64,000 nucleotides of DNA from Fulvia fulva. Taxonomy: Eukaryota; Ascomycota; Dothideomycetes; Mycosphaerellales; Mycosphaerellaceae. The DNA is taken from NCBI RefSeq assembly GCF_020509005.1, contig NC_063022.1:1922001-1986000 (forward strand), written 5' to 3'. Below are positions 11,164 through 24,497 of this stretch, one piece after another. The position numbers and the translations under genes were made by a program. Under the pieces are notes generated by a model. That model was not told where the DNA came from. It saw only the letters and a program-made list of their open reading frames with translations, and did not search any database. Each line of letters begins with the position of its first letter. Position 1 is the stretch's first letter.

Positions 11164-13830
11164 ATGCGTTTTCTCTGGCCACTCTCCCTGCTCCTGGGCA
11201 ATGCGGTCTCACAGGACGACGGCTTGGTCGTGACGACCACGGCTCCAGTCTGTGCAGCTACTTCGACGGCACACCACAAGGGAGTCCTCTGCACACCCTA
11301 AGTGAAAGCTCCGCAAACTGACGTCAACTGGGGATGCATGACGAGATATAGCACAGCCTCAGGGTGTGGAGTCACGCGCTCCGCAACCACCATTTCGCTA
11401 TCTTTCCCAACGAACACGATCGAATGCCTCCCGTCCGATTGCCCTGGGTGTAAATCAGCGGCAGAAAAACGTCACGAGACGCTCGAGAAGCGGGTGCTCC
11501 CGGTTCCTGGACTACATCCATACAATAACTTCGATGAATTCATGGTCGGCGAAGTTGATAGAGCTGAGCGCCAAGGAAGTCTCGTTCCCCATCGGAGGCT
11601 GCCAGACCATGCCTACGACATGGTACCCGATGCTTTTGATTTCTATAGGCGGGGAGTGAAGCGCTACTACAACGCGCAGGCGTCGTCTGCCAAGGTGAAA
11701 CATTTCCGGGACGATGCTTTCAATATGGCCGTCCGGGGACTGGTCGGCTGTACGTCTGTCATCGTCGTCTCTCGGAAAGGTGCCTGGGTATCCCACCTTT
11801 GGGAAGGCCCTACATTTGAGCAGGAAGAACGGTTCACGGGAATCGATGTTCTCGTTGGGGTAAGAGAGAGAACTGTCGGGACCGAAAGTTCCCATGCTAA
11901 CGTATTGATACAGATGTTCAACGCTATAGATTCTGAGTTTCCAGGCCTGAACAATTTCGGTTTTCACGGCAGAATGTTCGATCCTATTACTGAGACCGAT
12001 GGCATGGAGAACATAATCGAGGTCATCATACATACCCCACAGAGACAGTGGCACATTCCCCTGGACCAGTGGCCTCCCGGTGCGGTTGGGGTAAATTATC
12101 CTCCAGACGAGAATCCAAAGGAGGACCCAGGTGCTCGTGGGCCTTGGGCAGAGTTCGTCTGGGATAACAACCCCGATGGCCCACGATATTCCAACCAAAT
12201 TGAAGAGCTGCAGACCGCCCTGGAATTCGCATTTCCGAATTCGGGAATCAACCTGAATGTGTACCCTCTGGTCGATCTACCCGAAGATTTGGCCACCTTC
12301 ATGGAGTACAGAGACAATCTATTAAGAACTACAGCGGTAGGAAAGGTCCTGGTCCAATACGATCCCTTCTTCAGCTGTAATCCGCAGATGGCTGGTGTAC
12401 GAGTGTGGGTTGATGGCATGACGGATCCAATCTACACCGATAAATGGGTGCCTTTCAACCACCAGAAGCCACTGCTAGGGTCGAACACCAATCTGCAGAG
12501 GGTGTTCCTGACCAATCGAGACACTTGGAACAGCACTGAGGAAGTCTGTATCATGAGCAACATCACTACGTCTTCGACTACGACATCGAAGGCTGCTTCG
12601 ACCACTCTCCCACCGATCACATCGTGCAGCCCACTGAATGGCGCAATGCCAGGAAACGCGAAGCAGACTCAATGCGCTTGCAACGATGACCTGATCGCAA
12701 TGCTTAGCTCGAGCAAGAAGAGCGAAGGCGTCACTTCCTACTGGTGTGCTGCAGGAAATGCCACTGTCTCGGTCAACAATCCAACAGCCACTCTGCCGCC
12801 TATCACATCGTGCAGCCCGCTGGGTGGTGCCATGCCAGGAAATCCAGACAAGACCCAGTGTGCATGCAACGATGGTCTGATCGCAATGCTGAGATCAAGC
12901 ACGAAGAGTGAGGGCGCCACTTCCTACTGGTGCGGTGCGGGAGACATCACTGTCTCGGTCGATACTCCCACAGCAACTCTGCCGCCTGTCACATCGTGCA
13001 GCCCGCTGGGTGGTGCCATGCCAGGAAATTCAGACAAGACCCAGTGCGCCTGCAACAATGGTCTGATAGCAATGCTGAGCTCAAGCACGAAGAGTGACGG
13101 CGCCACTTCTTATTGGTGCGGTGCGGGAACTGCTACTGTCTCGGTCGATAAACCAACCCCGAACGCCGCTGGAGCCTCTGCGATAGCTGGCATCTTGGGC
13201 GGACTCAAGCCAACATCGAAGCCCACGCCGTCCGGAGTCACGATCACAGTCTTGTCGACCGTGCTAGCTTCGACTACAGTGACTCCAGAGAGGAAAACGT
13301 CAACAACAACCGTCCAGCCACCTCCGCCTGCCAAGCCTACGAGAAGATTCATCAGCGGTAAGTGCCACATTCATCTCACGAGAAGAATCGCGAAGAAACA
13401 GTGGCCCCGAGGACCGGATGTCGAACTCTCCTACCGAGTCTACGACGGTTCCGGGGAGCTGAAAGCCGCCAATGATGATCACGGCCAGTTTGATACTCAG
13501 TTCATCATCTGGGCAAAGGACACAGGGCTGGACGACAACATCTTGTACCAGATGGGGCAAAAGAATGGGGCATGTCTTTCATTCAATGATGTCGTTGATC
13601 ACTGGGACGTTCTGTGCCAGTACCAAAACTTCTGGTACGGGTTCGATAATCATTGGAGACTGCCAGATCGTGAGCACAAGCCCATCGACCCTTTGGATAT
13701 CATAGCTGATCCTCTGGGTGATACTGTGGAGAGTATCAGGTTTCCCGGTTTGCCGTACTGTGATGTCGGCGGCTGGGATGAGGACCCTGATCCACATACC
13801 CAGGACATGGACTGCTATTTTGAGTGCTGA
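11164..13830 (+). CDS. Secreted protein with three 62-residue Cys repeats; TAA near the N-terminus
   Basis: ATG 11164 encodes a signal peptide (MRFLWPLSLLLGNAVSQ). The same frame meets TAA at 11299-11301 and then stays open to TGA 13828-13830. Either a small intron removes the stop (I found no good GT-AG pair that keeps phase) or CAA has become TAA. A real intron lies at 11860-11913: GTAAGA, branch GCTAAC, acceptor ACAG; it is 54 nt with no stop in frame. The ectodomain has the core GCTSVIVVSRKGAWVSHLWE, shared as far as I recall with uncharacterised secreted proteins of ascomycetes. Then come a Ser/Thr-rich linker, three 186-bp repeats at 12604, 12790 and 12976 with four Cys each (SCSPL, QCAC, YWC), a second Thr/Pro linker and a Cys-containing C-terminal domain. 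Likely extracellular or wall-associated; activity unknown. Confidence 0.65.
11860..11913 (+). other. Predicted 54-nt intron with no in-frame stop
   Basis: The segment has a GTAAGA donor, a GCTAAC branch point 20 nt before the end and a TACAG acceptor. Being 18 codons long without a stop, it would add 18 residues if retained. The residues flanking it (DVLVG and MFNAIDSEF) join smoothly when it is removed. Confidence 0.7.
12604..13161 (+). repeat. Three tandem 186-bp coding repeats
   Basis: Starts of successive units are 12604, 12790 and 12976, exactly 186 bp apart. Each encodes TLPP(I/V)TSCSPL, GAMPGN, KTQCAC, LIAML and SYWC in the same spacing. Units 2 and 3 are closer to each other than to unit 1, which suggests a recent second duplication or gene conversion. 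Confidence 0.85.
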
Positions 13831-16336
13831 TGGGCGCGCTAGAGTAGTGGAGCTGACGAGACTATGATTTGGGCGTTGTGTAATACTAGACATGAACTGG
13901 CAATGCTGTAGTACAGCTCGGAGGGTAATTTTGGGCGTTCTATACCAGTAGCCATGATATACCATGGTTCATAGACCAGCATAGACATGAAAAGTGTTGC
14001 TTGAATGTGTGCGTTTCTCATCCCCTAGTGCGTGATAAGAGCCTGAAAAGAGGTCACTGCCAGGCGCAATACCACAGAAATGGAGAAGTTTCACAAAGCA
14101 GTGATGCTCTGGGTCGAAGGTGTGTTACTGCTGTCAGGGGCTGGGAAGCACCATGACTTGGTGCCTCTCACATTCCGCCTAAGACTTGTGCCACAACATG
14201 TTTCAGGAACCGCAGAATGGCCGACGCGGTACCCAACGTCATCAGAATAAATGTCCCGTGCAGAATAGTAGTGCTCTCGCGGGTTCAAGGCACCTTATTG
14301 CGCCGAAGGCGCGTGTTAACATAGGCGAAGCTGCACTGGAAAGCTAGCGCTAATTGGCTGCTTCTATAGGGTGTGGAGACTGCGCTCCGAGCTTACGAGG
14401 ACTGCAGTTGCTATACTATATAGAAGTAGCTATCTACCGCGCAGCACTCTCGCGACGTACAAGCCTACGAATACTCGAGCGGAGGTCGCTAAGCCCAGCG
14501 GAGCGGCATAAACACGTCGCGCAGCCCGCCCGGCAAGGGCAAAGGGGGGTCTAGGGGGTCTCCCCCGGAAACAAAGACACGGATCTAAACAACAGCGATA
14601 GAGGTAGTCGGTACTAGTAACAGGAAACAGATAGCGCTCGAGCCGGATAGACGAGTATAACCTCTAGCAGTAGAACACGAAACAAAGCAGATAGCTTTTT
14701 ATATATAATATAGCCGTTAACGACATGTAGATTGAAGAGATTCGGCGCTTACGAGGACTGGCTCCGCCGCCTCGCAACACATTTTTGCTATTATGGGACT
14801 GCGAAGCGCCGCCCCTATCGTCTTTCACACTGCGTGGAAAACCACTCACATGATGCGACGTGATGGTTTGAGATGACTGACGCGACACGCAATGCCACAG
14901 AGATAGACAATCGGTGCCAAGCAGTAGAGCGCTAGCGGGTGGCAGGCACATTGTCGTCGTCAGGGGCATGGGAGGCGTCAGCAGGTGCTATCTTTCAGAT
15001 CGCGCATCATATGACTTTTACGTTGTGTCCCAAATGACTTACCTGGCGCTTGATATCCCTGTGAGACAGAAGCTGTGCAAGGCATTATTGCGCCAGTGGG
15101 TCAGAGGTAGTGTCTTTGCGTCTGAGGGAAGCGAAGCGCTTATCCTTCCGAGCGCAGGCTCCTTTCAAATCAAGCTTGAGGATGTAGTCAGAAGGCGTCG
15201 CAAGAAACCTTGAGGTGCCTGTTGCGGCTCGTAGTACCAACAAATGAAAGCCCTTGTGCAAGGGAACATGACCGCGGCGGATCAGATTGTATCGCGGCAG
15301 CGTTGAGGGAACGCGAAGCGCTTTCTTCGAGGATCTAGTCTTCTTTCACGCCAGCTGTAACATCGTAACTGTCATGATATGGGGATTGTCGTCGCGGCGC
15401 TTGCTATCACAAGAATAGCCAAGCCAAGCAAGACAGTCCTGCTTCGAGATATCGTGATAATTGTGACATTCTCAGAGGGACATGAAGCGCTCTGATCTAC
15501 GAACGTCCAGACTTTCACATTGGGCGGCACATGCCGTGTGACCAAATCGCGATGAAGCGACACCCGCGACGCATACAGACATGTGGCAACCTCTCGTCCC
15601 AAAGCGCCCCAAGCATCGCACGGCTCTGCCGCTCTGGACGAGCCGCGCGAGGCAGTCGAACTGCAGCGGGTGGGAGCCACCACAGTCGCCTCCAGAGTAC
15701 AGTCAGCGCCCTACTCCATGACACGAGTACCCTTTCACTGTGACCAAGAGATTCGAAGAAAGTTGAAAAGATCGACACCACCATGTTCCCAACTGGACCT
15801 CGTCGTAGGGACTGACGTGGCGCTTGCGTCCACAACACAACACACTGCACGCTGATCAGCGGCACTTTAGATGGTCGGACGATCATAACAGAATCTAGAG
15901 TCTACGAAGCGCTCTTTCCAACTTAAATGACGTCTTCAAGATCCTACTTCCGATGTGACTGGGCAGAAGCATGACAGGGAGAGGACTGAGCTTCCATGAC
16001 TCTCGGATGATGTGACAGAGTCGTAGACGATGACGCGGCTCGGCTTCCTCCAGACATGGCGAACTGCACAAAGCAAACACGTTCTGGCGAATCAAAGTAG
16101 CCGCCATGGCCTCTGAGACATAGCTCGCGCTTGCCTCTTTGTCTTTTGTGTATGTGTGGACGTCTGTGTTACCGTTGATTGTATCGCGGGTGTGCGAGAG
16201 CGATGGCGTTTAAGACATGACATCTTAGAACTGAAAAACCCAGTCATTGTCAAGGAACTTTGATCATATGTTATCCTGGGCTCAAGCGCTAATCATCAAA
16301 TACAGAATCCAACTTTTTGACATCCTGAACTGTTCA
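13831..16336. other. Gene-poor 2.5 kb containing an old repeat relic
   Basis: No confident gene. It includes the diverged direct repeats described separately (14050-15100). Motifs around gcgaagcgct recur near 15129 and 15313, with shorter gaagcgc matches near 14799, 15486 and 15905. The right part is downstream sequence of the NRPS-like gene on the minus strand. Confidence 0.4.
14050..15100. mobile_element. Possible transposon relic between diverged direct repeats
   Basis: Two segments resemble each other in the same orientation: about 14050-14310 and about 14868-15100. Shared pieces include cgcaat(a/g)ccacag, aagcagt, gtcaggggc and caaggca..ttattgcgcc. Between them lies an AT-rich stretch with ctatactatatagaag and tatatataatatagcc. 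A 14-nt exact repeat, gcttacgaggactg, occurs at 14391 and 14747. This fits an ancient element with terminal repeats degraded by RIP or drift. No transposase or polymerase frame remains, so the class cannot be assigned. Confidence 0.35.
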
Positions 16337-19300
16337 TCAGGGCTTCTCCTTCTCCCTAGTCTTCTCCGAACTCGTCCGTGAGCTCGGCGTACTAGCACTA
16401 AACGTCCTCGTCGTGGCCGCGCTTTGCATTGACGAGATTGGGCTTCGTCTTCTCTTGCCTCTCGGCCGCACAGGTGCACCCTCCCATGCTGTAGTCGCAG
16501 GTAATGTCTCACTCTTCATGACCAAGGACAGACTGCCCAGCTGTGCATCGTCGGACACTGTACTACCCGGCAAGCAAATCGAGTATGGTTTGAGACAAGC
16601 CCTGTTGCCAAGGTGAACGCGGCCGATCTTCATGATCCTATCCTCGAAGAGATGTGTTTGTGCGCCACAGGACTTGTTGACCATTGCCTCATCACCAATT
16701 GTGACACAGTCGTACTCCGTAATGTCAGGATGAAGCAGCGTAGCGCGCTTGCCAATCTTGACACCAAAGAGCCGGAAGCACATCGCCAGATAAGGAGTGC
16801 CGACCAGGAAGTTCGTCAACATAGCCATGGTGATCGTCTCATAAGTACTAGTGACAGCCTCACTCAGCCACACATCGAGAGACCAGAGCGGCCACTCCAC
16901 CGGCTTGTACTTTCCGATGAGAATCCACTTCAACGCCACAGTGAAGAATAGCGCCGGGAGAGCAAACATGAACATATAAAATAATGGGAGCATCAAGAGT
17001 GTGTGAACAGCGCCAATACCGCTGTAGCCGAGGTAGGCGATCTGGAGGGAGAAACCGAGGCCGAAGACGATGAGGGCGCGAGGTAGGACGATGCGGAGAC
17101 CTTCGATGGTGAGACGAGCTGCGATACGGGCCTTTGAGGGCCGGAAGAGGAGGTGGTCGGCGTGGCCTTCGATTCGCTGGCGGGCGGGCATGAATACTGG
17201 AGGAGATCCGAAGCAGGACGTGTTGGTGGGCAGTGGCTTGTCCAGAGGTGGTGCGATGGACAGGACACCCACCAAGGTGCCTGAAGCGAGTGTCGTGCCT
17301 TGTGGAATTAGGGAGACGTTCCCAGCAAACGCCCGCTTCTCGAGCGTCGTCTTCTTCAGCTTCAGCTCGTTGCCGCGTACGTCGTTGTCGCCCATCAGGA
17401 CGGCATCAGCAACAAAGGATTCATCTCCAATCTCCAGCAGTTCGAAGCTTAGACCGCGAGCAGTAGAGATCTCAGCTCTCTTGCCAATCTTGACACCAAG
17501 TACCCTTAGGAAAGGGACAATGTACAGCGTGGCGAAAACAGGGTGGAGGACACCAAGTGCAAGATCGAAGACTCTGTCCAGGAACCACTTTCGCAAGTAC
17601 CAGCTAGAGTAGATTTTGTATTTTCCTTCCTTGAGTTTGCCGAGGAATAGTCTCCGGAGGACGATGAACTGGATGAAGACGAGACACTGATATGCAAGCG
17701 CGATGGGCATCGCAAGCACTGCGACTTGTCCCCAGTTGCTGATGTCTCGGAAGTCAACGGCATCGAACAGGAATAGACCTGGAATCTGCGGCACAAGGAA
17801 GAGGAGTGGTATGATAAACACAGCCAGGAAGAAGTTGCCCGTAGCCATGGCCATAGCTCGTGGCAGCGATGGTCGAGTCTTTGGTCCAAGTGCTGCTTCG
17901 TCGTCCTTCAAATGTCGCTCGAACTGGGCAGGAGATCCGTGCCAGCGTTGCCAGCTTGGGATGTGCATACCATCGGCGACCATGGAAAGTGGCCCAATAT
18001 CAGCTGCTTCATCGACAACGGCACCGCCTTCAACCACAGTGTTGGACCCAATCTTGGCGTCATTGTGAATGACGACCTTCTTCAAGATGAGTCTGCCTCG
18101 CTCGACCACGCTGACGGCCATCCAGACATCTGCACCTACCACAACATCGTCACCAATTTCGAGAAGGTCTGCAGCTGCGCCAACACCCATGGCGCCGAGG
18201 TGACAGAACTTCCCGACCTTGGCGCCGATGGCTCGGAGGAATATCGGGTACAGTGCAGAGTCGGCGATAAGCTTCGGGTTTGCCAGGCCAACCAAGCGCT
18301 CTGCTGTCCACCAGCGGAAATAGTAAACGCCATAAAGAGGATACTCTCCTTCTTTTGCTTTGCCGAGAACCAGCCACTTTCCTACGACCGCCAAGATCGA
18401 CAAGACCACAGGGAGTACCACGAAGACAGCGTAGGCGCCAAGAATGGCATAGCCAAAGTTCCGGCCTCTGATCAGCACGTCAGCCAAAAGATATGGCACT
18501 AAGATGTCGATGGATGCGATGAAGAAAAGGAAGAGCAGTGGAATGATCTGCGCAATACCACAGAGGATGAACTTCGTCGGCGACACAGGCCAGCACTCTC
18601 CAGTCTGCGGACCGGCGTCTTGACAATCAGAGCCGAAGACGGTGCTGCTTCTGTCGTCATCGTCTGGCAAGGTGTAGCGAGCGGCGATGTTGGCTGGAGT
18701 GCGCCCTTCGTAGATGTCCGGAAGGCCTATCGATGCAAATGGCATGAAGTCTTCTTCTGACTTCGCTTGCCGCAGACGCGATACCAGCACGGCAGCTGTG
18801 AGTGAGTGGCCGCCCAAGTCGTCGAAAAAGTCGGCGTCGACTTTGATGTGGCCTGCTTGCGGGAAGACGGCAGCCAATGTCTTCATGAGAACTCTAAGCG
18901 GACAGGTCTCCGGGATGTCCACATCCACTTCGGTCGAAGCATCGCTGCTGGCTTGCCTGCGCGCAAGGGCTTCTGCTGCTTTGTGCACCGAGACATCGTG
19001 CAGCGCCTTGGCATTGATTTTGCCGCTAGGAAGTCTAGGCATCTCGTTGGCTTCGAGGTAGTAGACTTCCTCTGGACGCATGTAGGCAGGAAGATGCTGT
19101 GCAGCCAACTGGTGTATCGATGCGACGTCTTCTTCGGCTCCCGGTCGAATCACCACGAATGCTTCCAGCCGAGCTGTGTCTGTGTTGGGGTTGGCCAAAA
19201 TCACTGCGGCAGCTTGTACGTCTGCATAGCTGCTGAGTCGAGACTCAATTTCGCCGAGCTCGATTCGAAATCCGCGGTGCTTTACTTGAGTGTCGATGCG

Positions 19301-20799
19301 GCCGAGGAATGCAATCTTAAGGTCGGCTTGTAATCTGACTCTATCGCCGGTGCGATACAGCTTTTGTGAGGTGTTTGGTGCCAGAGGGTGATCCATGAAT
19401 TTTTGCGCTGTAAGGTCTGCCCGTCCCACATAGCCAAGACCGACACATGGTCCACCGATGGCAAGCTCGCCTTCTGTGCCCTCCTGGAGTTCGAGAGGCA
19501 CTGAGCTGGCCAAAGGCTGTCCATCTTCTGGTATGGGTAGGATACAGGCATGGTATGAAGGTAGCGGTCGACCGATGGTCACTGCTACATCTGGCACAAG
19601 CTCATCCCACGTGGCAGTGACGGTTGTCTCCGTGGGTCCATATGTGTTGACGATTCGAAGGCCAGGCCGTGCAAGGCGCTTGACTAGCGAGGGTGGACAA
19701 GCTTCACCGCCCAGGTTGATGAGCCTTATACACGTTGGCAGGAGGTAAGCATCGGTGTCGATCTGCGAGATGCCCATGATGCCAATAAGAGTTGGCACCG
19801 CGTTTACAAGGGTGACACCACGTGCATCCCAGACGGATGGGAGACCACCAACATCTCTGCATTCTTCTCTAGTACCAATAGCGAGATGCCCGCCGCCAGC
19901 GATCGTGACTCACATTTCCTCAACGAACATGTCGAAGGCGGGACTAAAGCCATTCCATACGATATCGTTCGCGCTGGTACCCAGAACTTCTCTCTCACTT
20001 AGTGAGAACATTAATGCCGCGGAGTGAGGTATTGCAATTCCTTTGGGTGTGCCGGTCGTACCACTGCACATCAATGTTAGTCATGCTCCGATACCTCGAT
20101 TGCTGGGAGTTGGCTGAAGTGAAGCATACATCGGGCTGGGAAGAACCCGGTAGATTTTCACACTCACCTGGTGTAAATCAGATAGGCTGCATCTCGTGGA
20201 CCTGGACCAGCAGGTCTTGACGGTGCTGCAGCAATTTCCGTCTGTGCTAGAAGATCCATGATTTTGCGTACCTGCAACGGCGACTTGCCAGCAGCATTAG
20301 TGCTAGTTGTGACACGCTGCTCGACATCGTGTGCCCTCTCCAGATGGTCTGCGTCACAAAGAATGACAGATGTACCAGCATCGAGAATGCAGACCACCGC
20401 ACGATCTATTGGGACGTCCGGGTCGAAGGGCAGCCATGTGGCACCTGAGTATGTTGTGGCCAGAATGGAAAGGATCAGCTCCAGTCCCTTCTCCAGCCAT
20501 ATGGCGACCACAGGCTTTGAGTTGCTGCTTGCATCGTTGTTTGGGAAAAGTCGGACTAGCTGTGCAGCCAACGATGCTGCAACAGCATCTGCCTCAGCGT
20601 ATGTTACACGCTTCAGTGAATGTCCGGTCTGGCAAGAGAAGGCAACATCGTTCGGTCGTTCTCTCGCTCGGTGTTCGAAAAGCCGTGAAAGTGTCGATAC
20701 CGTTGATGGTGGTAGAGGTGCTGTGTCCAAGGGCGCTATGCCAGTGAGTATCGTCGAGTCACTCATAGAGAGCTCGGCGGAGAGACCAGTCGACACCAT
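16337..20799 (-). CDS. NRPS-like A-T-membrane enzyme (epsilon-poly-L-lysine synthetase-like), one in-frame TGA
   Basis: Exon 1 is 20799-20168; a 104-bp intron (20167-20064, GTGAGT, CTAAC, GCAG) joins it to exon 2, 20063-16337. Total 1453 codons. The adenylation domain shows SGTTGTPKG, NTYGPTETTVTAT, YRTGDR, GRIDTQVKHRGFRIELGEIE and LPSGKINAKAL. A carrier domain follows with LGGHSL as phosphopantetheine site. The last 800 residues alternate clusters of membrane helices with hexapeptide-repeat blocks (KVGKFCHLGAMGVG, KIGKRAEIS, KIGKRATLLHP), three modules in all. That layout matches bacterial Pls and the fungal epsilon-poly-L-lysine synthetases, membrane enzymes that link lysine through its side-chain amine. 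Substrate is inferred from architecture only. TGA at 19912-19910 sits in FVEEM*VTIAGGGH, where Trp is expected. The gene is either broken, miscalled, or spliced there (see findings). Confidence 0.75.
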
Positions 20800-23782
20800 T
20801 GGGTCTCTTTACGAGAGGTGCTGGGAGACGGTGTCGAGAGTGAGGTCGGCTTAAAACTGCTCCAGACGGGAATCATGACGAAAAACCTAAACAGAGATGT
20901 TCGACTCTATGTGGCGCATTACGTGTCCCCGGAAGTGTCACAAAACGAACATCGGTCCCTGGCCTGGCCAAAACGTGTCGCCAGTGGCGCTCAGGGCGCT
21001 ATTACTGGACTTACTTCGTCATGTTGGTCCCCGTTGAACCATAGGGGTGCGCCCAGGCCTATCCTCTTTGCCAATGCCCGCAGCGAGAGTGTCGCCATGC
21101 AATATGCATGGTGCAATGGGCGATGTTGGTCGTCTGCAGGACAACCATCTGCGAATATGCTGTGATCGTCAAGCGGTTAGCAGGAGTCAGAGAGGATTGG
21201 TGCATACGGTAATGTACAACACAAAATTGAGGTCGTACATTCCGAGCTGAGGTGGGTGGACGCGTATGCTTCGCGGCTTCCTTAAGCTAATAAGCTCGTA
21301 CAGCGACCCAGCGTGTTTGTACACGTGCACGCTCCTGGGACCCCGCGAAAACAGGGGCGTGATTCGGCCAGGATGGCGATTGTACCTGGCGCAGGCGGAC
21401 GTTCAATTTAAAGTTAAGGTGAAAATAGAGTTGAGCTTGGCAAAGTCTTGGTTGAATAGGTCAAACCTTGCCTGCCGGGACAACAAGCGGTTCCGGCTGT
21501 GCTGACAAAAAGTCTGCCATTCGCTGGTCCAAGTGCCGGTCTGCCGCAGTAATGTTGTTCTTTCTTAAGGCCAGGCGTCAGCCTCAGAAGTCTCTTGAGG
21601 AGTGGCCTCTCGCTCTCCAGTGCCATGGCCTTGTGCGCAGCTTCCAGCTTGTTGGCGTGATCGCAAACTGTCCGCAGAAATGCCCGTTACATGTCTAGAC
21701 TGGCAGTGGTGCCGCAAGCTTGGTCATGATGCCGAGCGTCGGCCTGCAGTGACTATGCACTCTTGAGAAGGCTTGTTACTGATGTGTTGGAGCGCATCCC
21801 ACCGGAACGACTTGCCAAGGGCCTCCAAGACTGCACAATGTCAGAGATTAGCATAACATTCGATTGTATCGAGATCGAGTCAAGCAGCGCGTGGAAAACT
21901 CTGATGCCCAGTATTGACAAACAACATCGCGTTGTTCTAAATCGAGAATCTGACGACGTCTTGGTATGATGCGGTGGAGAGGACGGGATGATCGCATGCA
22001 GAATATCCAGCGCAGTGGTCTGCGGCGGTTCCAGAAAGGCGCCGACGTGCCATGAGCAGTGCGGCAGGAATGGCAGTGATTCCCGTCGGCCCACGAAGAG
22101 AAGTTATGTCGGCGGGTATGCATTATCGCGCTCCGCATAGCTGCGACTCTCACCCGCAAACGCAGATGCTAGCAGCATGCGGGTCAGAGATGTGTTGTCT
22201 TGGTGCGGCGCATGGGGCCGGCTGGTCAGAGCGGTGAATTGAGCTGAGTCGAGCTGACGGCTCGTGGCCGCATTCTCGCAGTGCTTCTGGAACCGTGGCA
22301 CTGGGCACTGGGTACACGTGGACGACTGAAGTCTGCTGGTCCGTTTCGATGAATGCTCCTTGACCCAGCATGACGGTAACGTTGTTCTTGTTGCAAAAGA
22401 CGAGTTTGGCGCTTCACAAATTACCTAATAATAGGGCGGCTGATCGACTCCGGGATCTGCATCCGAAGCCCTAGTCTGCTTTCGAAACGGCTGCACTGGC
22501 TCTATGCCGACACTTGGCTGATGATCTTGCTCTTCTTCATCCATCGTTCCATCATCACCACATCCGATCCATCGCCATCCATCGCCACGAGTCTCTTGGC
22601 AAGGCGTGGCCAAGACGGCACGATCTGCTGCGTGCGACAGTTTCATCAGCGAAAGTGTCGAGCTTCTCGTTCGTATCCGACCGTCCCACACGAGATTTGA
22701 CCATCATCAGCACAGCCCGACAACGTTGCTGGACGAGAACAGGACTGACATGCTCGACACGACCCGTCGCTTCATCAGACATTGAGCGAAAAGCCAAGCC
22801 TCGAGCAATGCCTTGATGCGAGCAAGCTGCATTTGATGAGAAAAGACGTACGGTAACGACAAACCATGTCATAACACGTATGGGCGTCATCACCTCGAAC
22901 CTGCGTTGAGCCAAGTCGGGTGGGCACTATTGGAAGTCGAATGAGTGCATTATTAATGATGGACGTGATGTCGCGACGAAGCCGCCGAGACTGTTCGTAG
23001 GACAAGCTCAGCATCCGCATCCGCAAATGCAGCTGAGAAGAAGACTGTACCGCCAAGCACCCGCAATCGTCGAGTGCGATCGTCAGCGGAGACGGGACAA
23101 GATCAGGCCACACACGGTCCGTCTCAGGCAGCCACTTGCAACATTTAGCATCTGCTAGAGGTTTATTCTCCTTGGAAATGTCGATGCCGCTCTTCCTCCA
23201 CGATATGGAAGCGATGTTGAGCGATGCCGTCACCATCCGAAACAGCCCAAGGTTTGGTGTTACCGTAATACCGATCACGCTTGCCGTGACGAACATGAGG
23301 TGACGAACATGAGTCGATCGCAAAGCGCTTGGCCGGGAATATGCTCTTCCAGACGGACGTCAAAGCTGGAGGCTGACGGAGCGTGCATCCAAGATTACTT
23401 GCAGCACGGCAGCGGACACAGTCAGACCCATGAAGTCGAAGCTGTACGTTGAAGAGTCGCACGTAGTCACGATTACCTCAGGGCTTCACTCCCAAGCGAG
23501 AGGCCGGTGTGGTTGAGCAGTGGCCAAGGAATGATTACCGGCGCTGCCCATCGCTCGCAGTGTCGATGGACGACAAGATTGCTCGTCCTTGAACGATGTG
23601 TGCTAGCACAGTCTGGCATCGCCCTCGCATGGCAATCAGAGTCAAGACAACCTGTCTCTCATCTAGATTGTGGAACAAGAGGCAAACGAGCAATGTTTGC
23701 ATGCTCGAGAGGAGCCTTCCTAAAGGCATGAGAGCCCTTGGACCTGGGATTTGTGGTCTCCATGACAGTCTGCCCGGTCAAA
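20800..23782. other. Gene-poor 3 kb
   Basis: Includes the upstream region of the NRPS-like gene. Short plus-strand frames such as 21763-21969 (RRLVTDVLERIPPERLAKG) have protein-like composition but no recognised family and no splice partners. A 13-nt tandem, gtgacgaacatga, is doubled near 23286. I would not call a gene here. Confidence 0.35.
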
Positions 23783-24097
23783 ATGTCGATCACCGCACAA
23801 GAAGAGATACCACTCCAGTCAATTCCTCGTGAGCCCTCTGAAGTTGCGCGACCAACTGCGATTCGCACAACACCACCACCAGCGTACGAATTGACAATCA
23901 CGGCGCCTGCCGAAGCGGAGAACGTGGCGCCAACACCGCATATGGCAGTGCTACGGCATTATACCTCTCAGCCTTCTGCGTCACGCTCAGGTCACTGCAA
24001 GTGTTGTCTGATCGCGTTGTTCGGTTTTCTCATCATCCCGACTGCTCTTGGCATACGCAAGTGTAAATGCTCATCGGACTGTGGATGCAGGTGCTGA
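23783..24097 (+). CDS. Small putative membrane protein with Cys-rich tail
   Basis: ATG 23783 gives 104 residues: a Pro/Thr/Glu-rich, probably disordered N-terminal half (EEIPLQSIPREPSEVARPT) followed by GHCKCC, one hydrophobic helix (LIALFGFLIIPTALGI) and a tail of KCKCSSDCGCRC. CC before and CxC after a single helix suggests palmitoylation or a tail-anchored topology. Just downstream another frame (to 24266) contains FGYCQGNRQSWIRIFNDG and TTTCYGRDCSMSL; it might be a following exon or a shifted extension. No family recognised; short length keeps confidence low. Confidence 0.3.
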   Translation: MSITAQEEIPLQSIPREPSEVARPTAIRTTPPPAYELTITAPAEAENVAPTPHMAVLRHYTSQPSASRSGHCKCCLIALFGFLIIPTALGIRKCKCSSDCGCRC

Positions 24098-24497
24098 CAA
24101 CGCTGTAGAGTTCGGGTACTGTCAAGGCAATCGGCAATCGTGGATCCGCATCTTTAATGATGGTCCGTCGAGTAACAGGAGCGTAGACGCAACGACGAAG
24201 ACTCTGAGTTCGTACGTGGCTGTGACGACGACGTGTTATGGTCGTGATTGCTCTATGTCGTTGTAAGGGCAAGAGGTATCAGACTAGAGTTCCTGCGTCA
24301 CGCGCTGCTTCTCCACAACATCTTCGCAAGCCTCCAGTAGTCATACATGACGACCAGTGGATCTGATGACCACGAAACTGGGCATCAGACTTGAAGCTGA
24401 GTAGCTCACCAATATCTCACCTCACATCTTGTCATCTCTCAGACTTCGACCACTCTTTACAATCATCTGACGGTATTCATCATACACAACAACAGCC